From: JAHRAW01 sp963693025
Lineage (GTDB): Bacteria; Pseudomonadota; Gammaproteobacteria; Arenicellales; Poriferihabitantaceae
Assembly (NCBI GenBank): GCA_963693025.1
Contig: OY843749.1
Location: forward strand, 992,001-1,056,000
DNA length: 64,000 bases
Direction: 5' to 3'
The position numbers and the translations under genes were made by a program. A model generated the notes under the pieces. That model was not told the DNA's origin. It ran no database searches and worked only from the letters and a program-made list of their open reading frames with translations. This document shows, in pieces, positions 15,926 through 23,903 of this stretch (its first letter is position 1; each line of letters begins with the position of its first letter).

Positions 15926-16208
15926 CGTCATTCTCGAGCGTTAGTGTCCGTTGCCGCCGCGCTTTTTCTTTTAAGCGGCGGCTTACGGACACTTACGTCC
16001 TCGGGAATCTCCCTAAGACTGGCGCTGAGCCCAAACAACATCATTCCCGCACGGATGCGGAATGACGGCACGGGCTTCGATAAAGTCCACGCTAACCTTA
16101 GAAAGATTCCCGAGGTCGTAAGCGCCCGTAAGCCGCTACGCGGCAACGGGCGCTAACGCTCGAGAATGACGAAGTTGGGGGTTATTTTTCTATCGTTCGA
16201 GACTGACG
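15926..16208. repeat. Dispersed modular palindromic repeat with variant arm and REP-like insert (R5)
   Basis: The unit runs 15926-16171, with a terminal fragment (TTCTATCGTTCGAGACTGACG) to 16208. The left arm is the long GC hairpin. The centre contains an uninterrupted hairpin ATTCCCGCA-cgga-TGCGGAAT at 16043-16063, the counterpart of the IS target at 8152. The right arm is the short variant GCGCCCGT ... ACGGGCGC (16122-16153). Stray fragments begin at 15891. It lies between convergent genes. Confidence 0.88.
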
Positions 16209-16308
16209 GTTGGTTGGTTGTTTTATCGCTTGCCAGACAATCGGCACGATGTTTTGTAGCAATTTAGTAAACGAGAAATGCCTAAGAAAATCTGTCGCCG
16301 AACAGACA

Positions 16309-17112
16309 TTATAGGACACCAAAACTGTGAATGGGGGGGGGGGGGGGGGTGATTTTTGTTCGGCGCAACCACCCAATGTCGTTGGTCGTGAACACGTGCG
16401 CATCGGCGGTTTTGCCGTTGACCGCATCGTATAAAGTGGGTTCGTCATAGTCGATTATTTCACCTCGGTCGGCGCGTCCCGCAAGGCACCGATGACAGGC
16501 ATCACAAAACTCGCGCAACGATTCGGTTGCTCCTCCCCAGAACCCACCACATGGCCAGGGGGATCCGGTCAGTGGCGGATTAAGCGTACGGCCAAACAAT
16601 GCAACGCGCGTCCCGAACGCCGCACGACACACCCGCAGGTTGGGCCATTCAATGTGCTTGGAGAGACTGAACAGCACGCGTTTACCCTTGCGAAAAAAAC
16701 CGATGTCGCACCAGAAAAACATCTGCGAACCAAACACGTTCATCTCAATGGCGCGCCTGACAAAATTGACTTTTTCACCATAAACCAGCGCAGTGTTGGG
16801 ATTGGAGTCGGGTGAACGCGCCGCGGCTTGTGCGCGGATAATGTCCCGATACCGATACACCGAAAAATCCTCCAAACGCGTGACGCAATACACCGCCGGC
16901 TTGTCGCCGCGCAACCGCTTTATCGTCTCCACCGACTGCGCATCGCAGAAGATAACCATCGGCCAGCGCACGAAGGGGAGCAAGTTCGCCATCCACGCGT
17001 GGTAGTCGCGCGCAGACCGACTGCGCCACGCGTTGTCGAGTTGAAAATACGCCGTCACCAGCGTGATTTCATGATGTTGCGCGGGCGTTTCCGTGGCGCT
17101 GTCGGGCGGCAT
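16309..17112 (-). CDS. WlaTC/HtrL-family glycosyltransferase-like protein, probably phase-variable
   Basis: The 267 residues begin with I-T-L-V-T-A-Y-F-Q-L and R-D-Y-H-A-W-M-A-N-L-L-P-F, and include M-V-I-F-C-D-A-Q-S, features of the HtrL/YibB (WlaTC) family linked to surface glycan loci. The W-C-D-I-G-F-F-R segment resembles a D-x-D-like nucleotide-sugar site. Near the 3' end a run of 17 C (minus strand) encodes prolines, then only seven codons remain (I-H-S-F-G-V-L). A one- or two-base slip would replace this tail with 46-50 or about 35 residues, since the other frames stay open. No other surface-glycan gene is adjacent. The exact activity is unknown. Confidence 0.7.
   Translation of the reverse strand: MPPDSATETPAQHHEITLVTAYFQLDNAWRSRSARDYHAWMANLLPFVRWPMVIFCDAQSVETIKRLRGDKPAVYCVTRLEDFSVYRYRDIIRAQAAARSPDSNPNTALVYGEKVNFVRRAIEMNVFGSQMFFWCDIGFFRKGKRVLFSLSKHIEWPNLRVCRAAFGTRVALFGRTLNPPLTGSPWPCGGFWGGATESLREFCDACHRCLAGRADRGEIIDYDEPTLYDAVNGKTADAHVFTTNDIGWLRRTKITPPPPPIHSFGVL
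16333..16349. repeat. Homopolymer tract of 17 G inside the WlaTC/HtrL-like gene
   Basis: Seventeen uninterrupted G on the plus strand lie within the coding region close to its 3' end. No other G run in the window approaches this length. Such tracts change length by slipped-strand mispairing. The exact count should be treated with care because homopolymers are also prone to sequencing error. Confidence 0.85.
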
Positions 17113-17211
17113 TGATGGGTTGGTTGCGGGCGGTTGATGAGGGCGAACAGGCTAACGGAAACCGCGCGGCAAGGGAAGCGATGAAACCGCGTCCGCCCGG
17201 TTGCCACCCAA

Positions 17212-18750
17212 TCAAGCAACCAACACCCCAACCCCGTCCCGGCGCGGGTCGCCGACCGCCAGCAACTCGCCGCGGCGGTTGAGTTGCGCCACATGCACGC
17301 CGCCGAAGAACATGTGCGGCTCGGCGAATACGCGGTGGTCGGGGAAGTCGCGCACGATGGCGCGCACCGTTTTCGCGGGGAAGCCCGCTTCCAGCCGCAG
17401 CGCGTCCGCTTCAATGTGCACGCGCGGGCTGGCGACCGCCGCCTGCGCGTCCATGCGGTAATCCACGAGGTTGGAAATCACTTGCAGGAGCGCGCTGCGT
17501 ATGCGGTTTGAGCCGCCCGAGCCGAGCGCGCTGAGCGCGTCATCGGCGAGCAAGATGCTCGGCGCCATCATGGACGACATCCGCCGGTTTGAGCGCCAGC
17601 GATGAAAGCCGCCGGGGTTGACGTCGGCCTCGCCGAGCATGTTGTTGAGCATAAACCCGGCGTCCGGAATCAGCCGCCCGCAGCCCTCGCCGTTGGACAC
17701 GGTCAGGGACGCGATGTTGCGCTCGGCGTCGATGATGCTGAGGTGGGTGGTGCCGCGCAATGCGCGTGCGCGGGTCAGCACTTGGCGGCGGTATTGCGCG
17801 AGCAAATCCGGGTGTAACAACGCCTCGCTGGGGGCGTCGCAGAAGTGGCGGTTGCGCGATTCGCAGGTCGCGCACAGCGTTTCAACCAGCGCGCCGAGGC
17901 TGGCTTCGCCGCCAAACTCGCCGCCGCCAAGGTCAACCGATTTCAACAACTCCAACCCGAAGCCGATTAGCAACCCGCCCGCGCTCGGCGCCGGGTTGGT
18001 CGCCAGGCGGTGGTCGCGGTAGGCGATTTCTAGCGGCGCGCGGCGGTGCACGGCGTAGCCCTTCAAGTCCGGGCGCGTCAGATAGCCGCCGCCCTGCCGG
18101 CACTGCTCGACGATGCGCGCCGCAAGTTCGCCTTCGTAAAACAACGCCTCGCCCTCGCCCGGCTGCGCCAACGCCTCCAGCACATCAGCCAAACACGGAT
18201 TGCGAAACACATCGCCCGGTTGCAAGAGTTTGCCCGGCTGGCTCGGGCTTTGGAACAACGGCATCGCCGACTCGGTGCGGTAAATCGGCGCCACCAACTC
18301 AAACAAATAGGACTGAAAACGATTGACCTCCACCCCGCCGCGCGCCAACTCCACCGCCGGGCGCAACAACTCGGCAATTGGCAGCGTCCCCAGCCGGCGG
18401 TGAACCGCGAACATCCCGCGCACCGTCCCCGGCACCGCGCACGCGCCCAGCCCAATATGAAACTCCTGCAACGCCGCGCCGAAATCCACCGTCACCGGAT
18501 AAAAATCACAACCCGCCCGGCGCGCCTTCGCCCCCGGCGTATGCGTAAAAAAATCAAACACCCGCGCCCGCCCGCCACGGTCGCGCGCCAACAAATACCC
18601 GCCCCCGCCAAGCGAAGCCAACACCGGCTCAGCCACACAAGCCGCAAAAAACCCACCCACCGCCGCATCAAAAGCATTCCCCCCCGCCCGCAAAACCTCA
18701 GCGGCAACTCCCGCAGTCAAACAATGCCCGGCGGCAACCGCTCCTTTCAT
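17212..18750 (-). CDS. Gamma-glutamyltransferase / glutathione hydrolase family
   Basis: This is an N-terminal nucleophile hydrolase precursor of 512 residues. The family self-cleaves before a threonine; here the site is expected at R-G-T-T-H-L-S-I-I-D (about residues 341-350), giving a large and a small subunit. G-N-A-F-D-A-A-V near residue 24, P-S-A-G-G-L-L-I-G and the small-subunit S-M-M-A-P-S-I segment also match. No signal peptide is evident at the start M-K-G-A-V-A-A-G-H, so it may act in the cytoplasm, unlike periplasmic Ggt. The substrate (glutathione or another gamma-glutamyl compound) is not determined. Confidence 0.88.
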   Translation of the reverse strand: MKGAVAAGHCLTAGVAAEVLRAGGNAFDAAVGGFFAACVAEPVLASLGGGGYLLARDRGGRARVFDFFTHTPGAKARRAGCDFYPVTVDFGAALQEFHIGLGACAVPGTVRGMFAVHRRLGTLPIAELLRPAVELARGGVEVNRFQSYLFELVAPIYRTESAMPLFQSPSQPGKLLQPGDVFRNPCLADVLEALAQPGEGEALFYEGELAARIVEQCRQGGGYLTRPDLKGYAVHRRAPLEIAYRDHRLATNPAPSAGGLLIGFGLELLKSVDLGGGEFGGEASLGALVETLCATCESRNRHFCDAPSEALLHPDLLAQYRRQVLTRARALRGTTHLSIIDAERNIASLTVSNGEGCGRLIPDAGFMLNNMLGEADVNPGGFHRWRSNRRMSSMMAPSILLADDALSALGSGGSNRIRSALLQVISNLVDYRMDAQAAVASPRVHIEADALRLEAGFPAKTVRAIVRDFPDHRVFAEPHMFFGGVHVAQLNRRGELLAVGDPRRDGVGVLVA

Positions 18751-18818
18751 ACCAACAAACCACGCGTATTATCGAGGGCTTGTTAGTGTAGCCGATACAC
18801 GGGGCGAAGTAAGACCAT

Positions 18819-19115
18819 CGTCATTCTCGAGCGTTAGTGTCCGTTGCCGCCGCGCTTTTTCTTTTTAAGCGGCGGCTTACGGACACTTGCGTCCTCGGGA
18901 AAAATCCGCCGGGAGCGGATTTTCGCGTAGCCCGCAGGGCGCGTATCAGGGACGATACGCGCAATCTCCCTCCTACTGGCACGGGCTTTGTTGGAATTCA
19001 CGGTAGTCTTAGGGAGATTCCCGAAGCGAAGAAAATATGGTCGCCTGTCGGCTCCCTATTTTCTACCGTTCGAGAATGACGGGGTTGTGGGTTATTTTTC
19101 TACCGTTCAAGAATA
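18819..19115. repeat. Dispersed modular palindromic repeat with inserted two-hairpin module (R6)
   Basis: The unit runs 18819-19081. It has the long GC left arm, then TCGGGA followed by an inserted module (about 18902-18970). The insert contains ATCCGC-cggga-GCGGAT and GCGCGTATC-agg-gac-GATACGCGC. The rest of the inner arm (AATCTCCCT), the centre, the opposite inner arm and an AT-closed right arm follow. A decayed terminal copy lies at 19091-19115. It separates the GGT start from the hemD 3' end. Confidence 0.88.
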
Positions 19116-19136
19116 ACGAGTAATAGCGACCTTTCA

Positions 19137-19922
19137 TTACCCCGCCCGCCACTCAAGAATTGCCTTCATAACAGACTCATCAGTAGGTTGAAGAGAAGCG
19201 TAAACTTGAGATTGACGGTTAGTTTCTTGGCAGTAGTGGGCTACTCGTTCGCCGTAGGTGATGATAGGAGTTGTGTTGAGTAGGGGGTGGTTGGGAGGGG
19301 TGAGTTGGTGTTTTAGTGCGTCCATTATTTCGGCGCTGCTGATGACTACCACGTGGATTTGGTTGGCGCGCCAGCGTGTTAGCAGGGGCTCGATGGGGGG
19401 GGTGGCGGCTTGGCGTTGGTAGCTTTCTATGTAGCGCACCGTGGCGCCGCGCGCTTCCAGTTTTTGTTTTAGCAACTCGCGTCCGGACTGGGCGCGGAAA
19501 ATCAGGATGGTTTTGCCGGCGGCATCGAAGGCGCTCATTTCTTCCAGCAAGCCTTCGCTGTCGATGCGCTTGCGCGGGACGAAGTCCACTGCGATGGCGG
19601 CGCGCTCGCAGTGCGCGGCGGTTTGCGGACCCGCGGCGGCGACTCGCGTGGTGGTTGGGATGGGTATGCGGTGTTGCGCGAGCAGTTTGCTGACGCTTTC
19701 AACCGCGTGGACGCTGACGAAGATGATGAGAGCAACTTCTTCGAGGTTGTTGAGCGCCGCCAGCAATGCGCCGGCGTCGTCGGGCGGTTGGATGTCGATG
19801 ACCGGAAAGACGATCGCTTCGCCGCCGTGTTCTTCGATGAGGACGCTGAGCGCGGCGGCGCGTCCCGCCGGGCGCGTGACCAGAACGCCGATGCCCGCGA
19901 GCGGTTTTGACGCCTCAGACAC
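19137..19922 (-). CDS. hemD: Uroporphyrinogen-III synthase
   Basis: It closes and inverts ring D of hydroxymethylbilane to uroporphyrinogen III in heme synthesis. The 261 residues show V-L-V-T-R-P-A-G-R at the N-terminus, F-V-S-V-H-A-V-E-S-V near 83 and I-F-R-A-Q-S-G-R-E-L-L, all typical of this divergent family. The GTG at 19922 (M-S-E-A-S-K-P-L-A-G) is chosen because it overlaps the hemC stop by 8 bases, a translational-coupling arrangement. The open frame continues further upstream inside hemC. Confidence 0.93.
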   Translation of the reverse strand: MSEASKPLAGIGVLVTRPAGRAAALSVLIEEHGGEAIVFPVIDIQPPDDAGALLAALNNLEEVALIIFVSVHAVESVSKLLAQHRIPIPTTTRVAAAGPQTAAHCERAAIAVDFVPRKRIDSEGLLEEMSAFDAAGKTILIFRAQSGRELLKQKLEARGATVRYIESYQRQAATPPIEPLLTRWRANQIHVVVISSAEIMDALKHQLTPPNHPLLNTTPIITYGERVAHYCQETNRQSQVYASLQPTDESVMKAILEWRAG

Positions 19923-20829
19923 GCGCCAGAATGTCCGCCGCGCCGCGCGCCAGCAGGTCATCGGCGGCGGTGTGGGCGAGCGCGATGGCGTGCGCGCGGT
20001 CGCCGGTTTTTTCGCTGCGCAGCAGTTTTGAGCCGTCCGGTTTGCCGACCAGCGCGCGCACGGTTATCTCGTTTTCGCGCAGTTCGGCGTGCGCCGCCAG
20101 CGGCAGGTGGCAGTCGCCGCCGAGGCGCTCGTTGACCGCCCGCTCCGTCGCCACGCGCAGCGCCGAGTCAGCGTGGTTGAGCGGCGCGACCCAGTCGAAC
20201 ATCTCGGCGTCGTCGGCGCGGCACTCTATGCCGATGGCGCCCTGCCCCGCCGCCGGCAGGCAGAGTTCGGGCGCAAGGTATTCGGCGATGCGATGCGCCA
20301 GTCGCAGCCGTTTGAGTCCCGCCACCGCCAGCACGATGGCGTCGAATTCGCCGCGGTCGAGTTTGTCCAAACGCGTGTTGACATTGCCGCGCAGGTCGGC
20401 GAGTTGCAGGTGCGGGAAGCGCGCGCGGAGTTGGCACTGCCGCCGCAAACTGCAAGTGCCGACCCGCGCGCCGGCGGGCAGCCGAGCGAGCGAATCAAAG
20501 CGGTTGGAAACCAGCGCATCGCGCGCATCGTCGCGCGCGCAGACGGCGGCGATATGCAAGCCCGCGGGCAGCGCCACCGGCATGTCCTTAATCGAATGAA
20601 CCGCCAAGTCCGCTTCGCCGCGCAGCAACGCCTGCTCCAACTCTTTCAAGAACACCCCCTTGCCGCCGAGCGATGCCAACGATGCATCGGGGTTTTTGTC
20701 GCCTTCCGAGACGATTTCCAGCAGCGCCACCTCGCGCCCCGGATGACATTCAAGCAACCGCGCGCGCACGTGCTTGGCTTGCCACAAAGCGAGCGGGCTT
20801 TTTCGGGTGGCGATTTGAATCGTGCGCAT
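19915..20829 (-). CDS. hemC: Porphobilinogen deaminase (hydroxymethylbilane synthase)
   Basis: It condenses four porphobilinogens to hydroxymethylbilane. The 304 residues start M-R-T-I-Q-I-A-T-R-K-S-P-L-A-L-W-Q, with A-V-H-S-I-K-D-M-P near 78-86 and the dipyrromethane-cofactor cysteine in L-G-G-D-C-H-L-P (about 241). It is the first gene of a hemC-hemD pair; no hemX or hemY follows. Confidence 0.97.
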   Translation of the reverse strand: MRTIQIATRKSPLALWQAKHVRARLLECHPGREVALLEIVSEGDKNPDASLASLGGKGVFLKELEQALLRGEADLAVHSIKDMPVALPAGLHIAAVCARDDARDALVSNRFDSLARLPAGARVGTCSLRRQCQLRARFPHLQLADLRGNVNTRLDKLDRGEFDAIVLAVAGLKRLRLAHRIAEYLAPELCLPAAGQGAIGIECRADDAEMFDWVAPLNHADSALRVATERAVNERLGGDCHLPLAAHAELRENEITVRALVGKPDGSKLLRSEKTGDRAHAIALAHTAADDLLARGAADILARV

Positions 20830-20848
20830 CGCGCTTGACTTGAATGCG

Positions 20849-21499
20849 CTAGCCGGACTTGAACATCTTCAGGCGCAACGCCTTGATGCCGGCCCGGCTC
20901 AGTTGCTCGTCCGCCTTCACCATGTCGGCATAGGTCGGATAAGGTCCGAGGCGAACCCGGTAGAAATCGCCCCGCCCCTGAATGCTGACCTTCTGTATCG
21001 CCGACGCCAGCCCCTTCAACGCCAGCGTCGCCTTGAGCCGCTCGGCGTCCGCGTGGCGTTGATAGGAGCCGGCTTGCAGCATGTAGGCGTTGGCGCTTTT
21101 TTCGGCGGCGGTGGCGGCGGCGGTTTTAGTTTGGGGTTTGGATTCGGGTTGCGGTTGTGATGCGGCGGCGGTGCTTTCCTCCGCCGACGGCGCGACCACT
21201 TCAATCTCCGGCAGCACTTGGTAGAACGTGTAGTCGGTGGATGGCCGCTCGGGTTGCGCTTCGGCATTGCGCCGCTCCGCCGGCTGTTTGTCCGCCACCG
21301 CCGCCGCTTGGCGCGAGTCTTCAAACATCCGGCGGATGCCGGCGCCGATGCCGTCTTCGGCGGTTTGCGCACCGTGCCACAGCACGGTCGAGAGCGAGCC
21401 GATGGCCATACCGGCGAGCAGCATGCCGATGCCCGCCCAACCGCCGCCCGACCTGTTGCGCTTTGCTTTCGCCGGCGCTTTGCGGCGCGCCTGCGCCAT
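20849..21499 (-). CDS. SPOR-domain membrane protein
   Basis: This is a 216-residue single-pass membrane protein. It has a basic N-terminus (M-A-Q-A-R-R-K-A-P-A-K-A-K-R), one membrane segment at about 21-42 (W-A-G-I-G-M-L-L-A-G-M-A-I-G-S-L), a Pro/Glu/Ala-rich linker and a C-terminal SPOR domain from about 140 (Y-M-L-Q-A-G-S-Y-Q-R ... Y-R-V-R-L-G-P-Y). SPOR domains bind denuded septal peptidoglycan. The position directly after argS is typical for FtsN-like proteins, but the essential FtsN region cannot be recognised. The ATG at 21499 is chosen over upstream codons because it lies just after argS. Confidence 0.85.
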   Translation of the reverse strand: MAQARRKAPAKAKRNRSGGGWAGIGMLLAGMAIGSLSTVLWHGAQTAEDGIGAGIRRMFEDSRQAAAVADKQPAERRNAEAQPERPSTDYTFYQVLPEIEVVAPSAEESTAAASQPQPESKPQTKTAAATAAEKSANAYMLQAGSYQRHADAERLKATLALKGLASAIQKVSIQGRGDFYRVRLGPYPTYADMVKADEQLSRAGIKALRLKMFKSG

Positions 21500-21524
21500 T
21501 ATGTTTTCACCATGACATTCACCG

Positions 21525-23258
21525 TTACATTTTCTCCGGCGCGCCGACTCCGAGCAAGTCAAGCCCGTTGGCAATCACTTGACGCGCGGCGTCAATCAAC
21601 CCAAGCCGCGCGTTGCGCAAGCCCGCTTCGCTCGACAGGAACGGATGCGCGTTGTAGTAGGCGTGAAAGTCGTTCGCCAAGTCGCGCAGATAATACGCGA
21701 TGAGATGCGGCTCCAAACCGGCGGCGGCTTGCTCGACCACTTCGGGAAAGCGCGACAACGTTTTCATCAACTCAAACTCCCCGTCCTCAACCAGCAATTC
21801 ATAATCGGGCGCGGCGGCATCCACGGGAATGTTTTTCTCCCGCAGTTGGCGGAACACGCTGCAAATGCGCGCGTGGGCATACTGGATATAATAAACCGGA
21901 TTGTCGGCGGACTGCGCTTTGGCGAGGTCGAGGTCGAAGTCCATGTGCTGGTCGTTCTTGCGCGACACATAAAAAAACCGCGCGGCGTCGTTGCCGACTT
22001 CCTTGCGCAACTCGCGCAGCGTGACGAAGTGGCCGCCGCGCGTGGACATCGGCACCTTCATTCCGTTGCGATAGAGGACGGCGAATTGCACCAGCAACAC
22101 GCGCAAGCGGTCGCGTGCATAACCGAGCGCTTGGCAGGATGCGGCAATGCGCTTGGCGTAGCCGTGGTGGTCGGCGCCGAACACGTCCACGATTTGCTCA
22201 AAGCCGCGCTCGCCCTTGTTGAAATGATAGGCGATGTCCGAGGCGAAGTAGGTATGCGAGCCGTTGGCGCGCACCACCGCGCGGTCTTTCTGGTCGCCGA
22301 AGTCGGTCGCCTTGAACCATTTGGCGCCGTCCTTTTCATACAGATGCCCGCGCGCGTCGAGCGCCTGCAACGCGCGCTCAATGTCGCCGCCTTCCAGTAG
22401 CGAGCGCTCCGAGAACCAGTTGTCAAAGCGCACGCCGAACTCAAGCAAGTCGCGGCGAATGTCCTCGACCAGCGTGTCGCAGGCGCGCGTCAGTACGGTG
22501 TGATACGCGTTGTCGCCGAGCGCGGTTTTGCAGCGGCTAATCAATTCATCCAAACGCGCCTCGTCGTCGTCGGGAAGTTGCGCGTCCAACCGTCCGGCAT
22601 CGGTTTGATACGCGCCGGCGTGTTCACGATGCAAGTCGGCGGCGAGGTCCCAAATGTAGTCGCCCTGATAGCCGTTCGCCGGAAACGCGGGCGCATCGCC
22701 GCACAGGTCGAGGTAGCGCAACCACACGCTGAGCGCGAGGATGTCCATCTGCCGCCCCGCGTCGTTGACATAGTATTCGCGCTGCGCCTGATACCCGGCG
22801 GCGTCCAACACGCGCGCGACCGCATCGCCAAACGCGGCGCCGCGGCCATGCCCGACGTGCAGGGGTCCGGTCGGATTCGCCGAGACAAATTCCACCAACA
22901 CCTTGCGCCCGCCGCCGAGGTCGCCGCAGCCGTAGCGCGCGCCGGCGGCGAGTATGTCGCCGATGACCGCCCGATACGCCCCCGGCAACACGAAAAAATT
23001 GATAAACCCCGGCGCCGCGATTTCGGTTTTCTCAAGCAACGGCGAATCTGGCAAACACGCCACCAGTTGCTCGGCAAGCACCCGCGGCTCACACCTCGCA
23101 TCCTTTGCCAGCACCATCGCCAAATTAGAAGCAAAATCCCCATGTTGCGGATTGCGCGCCCGTTCAACGTGAATGCGTTCCTCGCCGTCCTGAAGCGCCC
23201 CCCGCCGACAAAGTTCCTCTACGGCATGCGCCAACAGTTGCGTCAGGTGTTGCTTCAT
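21525..23258 (-). CDS. argS: Arginyl-tRNA synthetase
   Basis: This class I synthetase has 577 residues. From the ATG at 23258 it begins M-K-Q-H-L-T-Q-L-L with the Arg-N domain. The HIGH-equivalent is P-L-H-V-G-H-G-R-G (about 127-135) preceded by V-E-F-V-S-A-N-P-T-G, and the KMSK position reads V-P-M-S-T-R-G-G, a common ArgRS variant. The C-terminal DALR anticodon-binding domain follows. An open frame continues upstream through repeat R7 and is not coding. Confidence 0.97.
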   Translation of the reverse strand: MKQHLTQLLAHAVEELCRRGALQDGEERIHVERARNPQHGDFASNLAMVLAKDARCEPRVLAEQLVACLPDSPLLEKTEIAAPGFINFFVLPGAYRAVIGDILAAGARYGCGDLGGGRKVLVEFVSANPTGPLHVGHGRGAAFGDAVARVLDAAGYQAQREYYVNDAGRQMDILALSVWLRYLDLCGDAPAFPANGYQGDYIWDLAADLHREHAGAYQTDAGRLDAQLPDDDEARLDELISRCKTALGDNAYHTVLTRACDTLVEDIRRDLLEFGVRFDNWFSERSLLEGGDIERALQALDARGHLYEKDGAKWFKATDFGDQKDRAVVRANGSHTYFASDIAYHFNKGERGFEQIVDVFGADHHGYAKRIAASCQALGYARDRLRVLLVQFAVLYRNGMKVPMSTRGGHFVTLRELRKEVGNDAARFFYVSRKNDQHMDFDLDLAKAQSADNPVYYIQYAHARICSVFRQLREKNIPVDAAAPDYELLVEDGEFELMKTLSRFPEVVEQAAAGLEPHLIAYYLRDLANDFHAYYNAHPFLSSEAGLRNARLGLIDAARQVIANGLDLLGVGAPEKM

Positions 23259-23330
23259 CGGCGCTGGTTTCCGGTGGCAGTGCGGGGGAAGGTGGGATTT
23301 TACCTTGTGTGGGTGGGTAAAAGAAGAATG

Positions 23331-23509
23331 GATTTTGGCGAAGTCTGTGCCAGTATTAGGGAGATTGCGCGTATCATCCCTGATACGCGCCCTGCGGGCT
23401 ACGCGAAAATCCGCTCCCGGCGGATTTTTCCCGAGGTCGTAAGTGTCCGTAAGCCGCCGCTTAAAAGAAAAAGCGCGGCGGCAACGGGCACTAACGCTCG
23501 AGAATGACG
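23331..23509. repeat. Dispersed repeat, half copy with inserted module (R7a)
   Basis: It has the right half of the centre, the inner arm TTAGGGAGAT interrupted by the two-hairpin module (about 23366-23436), the long GC arm and the terminus CGCTCGAGAATGACG. A shorter degenerate end (GACGGGCACTGACGCTCGAATGACG) follows at 23523-23547. It lies in the divergent gap between argS and the iron transporter. Confidence 0.85.
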
Positions 23510-23555
23510 GCGGGGGCGCGGCGACGGGCACTGACGCTCGAATGACGATAATACT

Positions 23556-23771
23556 CGTCATTCTCGAATGATAGAAAAATAAGGAGCGGTAGCGACTATA
23601 TTTTTCATCACCTTCGGGAATCTCCCTAAGGCTACCGTGAATTTCAACAAAGACTGCGCCAGTCTTAGGGAGATTCCCGAGGTCGTAAGTGTCCGTAAGC
23701 CGCCGCTTAAAAGAAGAAGCGCGGCGGCAACGGTCATTGGGGTAAAACCACACTAACGCTCGAGAATGACG
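23556..23771. repeat. Dispersed modular palindromic repeat, full copy with disrupted right arm (R7b)
   Basis: It has an AT-closed left arm, inner arms TCGGGAATCTCCCTAAGGC and CTTAGGGAGATTCCCGA, and a long GC right arm. About 16 extra bases (TCATTGGGGTAAAACC, 23738-23753) interrupt the outer stem of the right arm. It is otherwise intact with both conserved ends. Confidence 0.88.
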
Positions 23772-23844
23772 AGTACTTGGGAATGACGGGTATTTGGGTA
23801 TTTGGTTATTTAGCCATTTTGGCGAAAAAAACTTAAATGCGATT

Positions 23845-23863
23845 GCGAATGATTATCATTTGT
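23845..23863 (+). promoter_or_regulatory. Fur box upstream of the ferric iron ABC transporter
   Basis: GCGAATGATTATCATTTGT contains the perfect inverted repeat AATGAT-T-ATCATT, matching the core of the Fur consensus. It overlaps a plausible promoter (TTGCGA at 23843, TTAGAA at 23865, 16-base spacer) and lies 40 bases before the fbpA start, so iron-replete Fur would block transcription of the operon. Confidence 0.88.
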
Positions 23864-23903
23864 GTTAGAACGGCGGCTCGTTACCGCTCTGGGAGTTCCG
23901 AAT

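Noticed and set aside
15752..16156. Open frames across the dispersed repeats (also at 3124-3336, 13353-13608, 18837-19079, 42386-42622, 45843-46040, 51008-51299) giving similar peptides such as S-V-A-A-A-L-F-L-L-S-G-G-L
   Set aside because: The shared peptides come from the shared palindromic DNA, appear on both strands, have no Shine-Dalgarno sites and change frame between copies. They are artefacts of the repeat.
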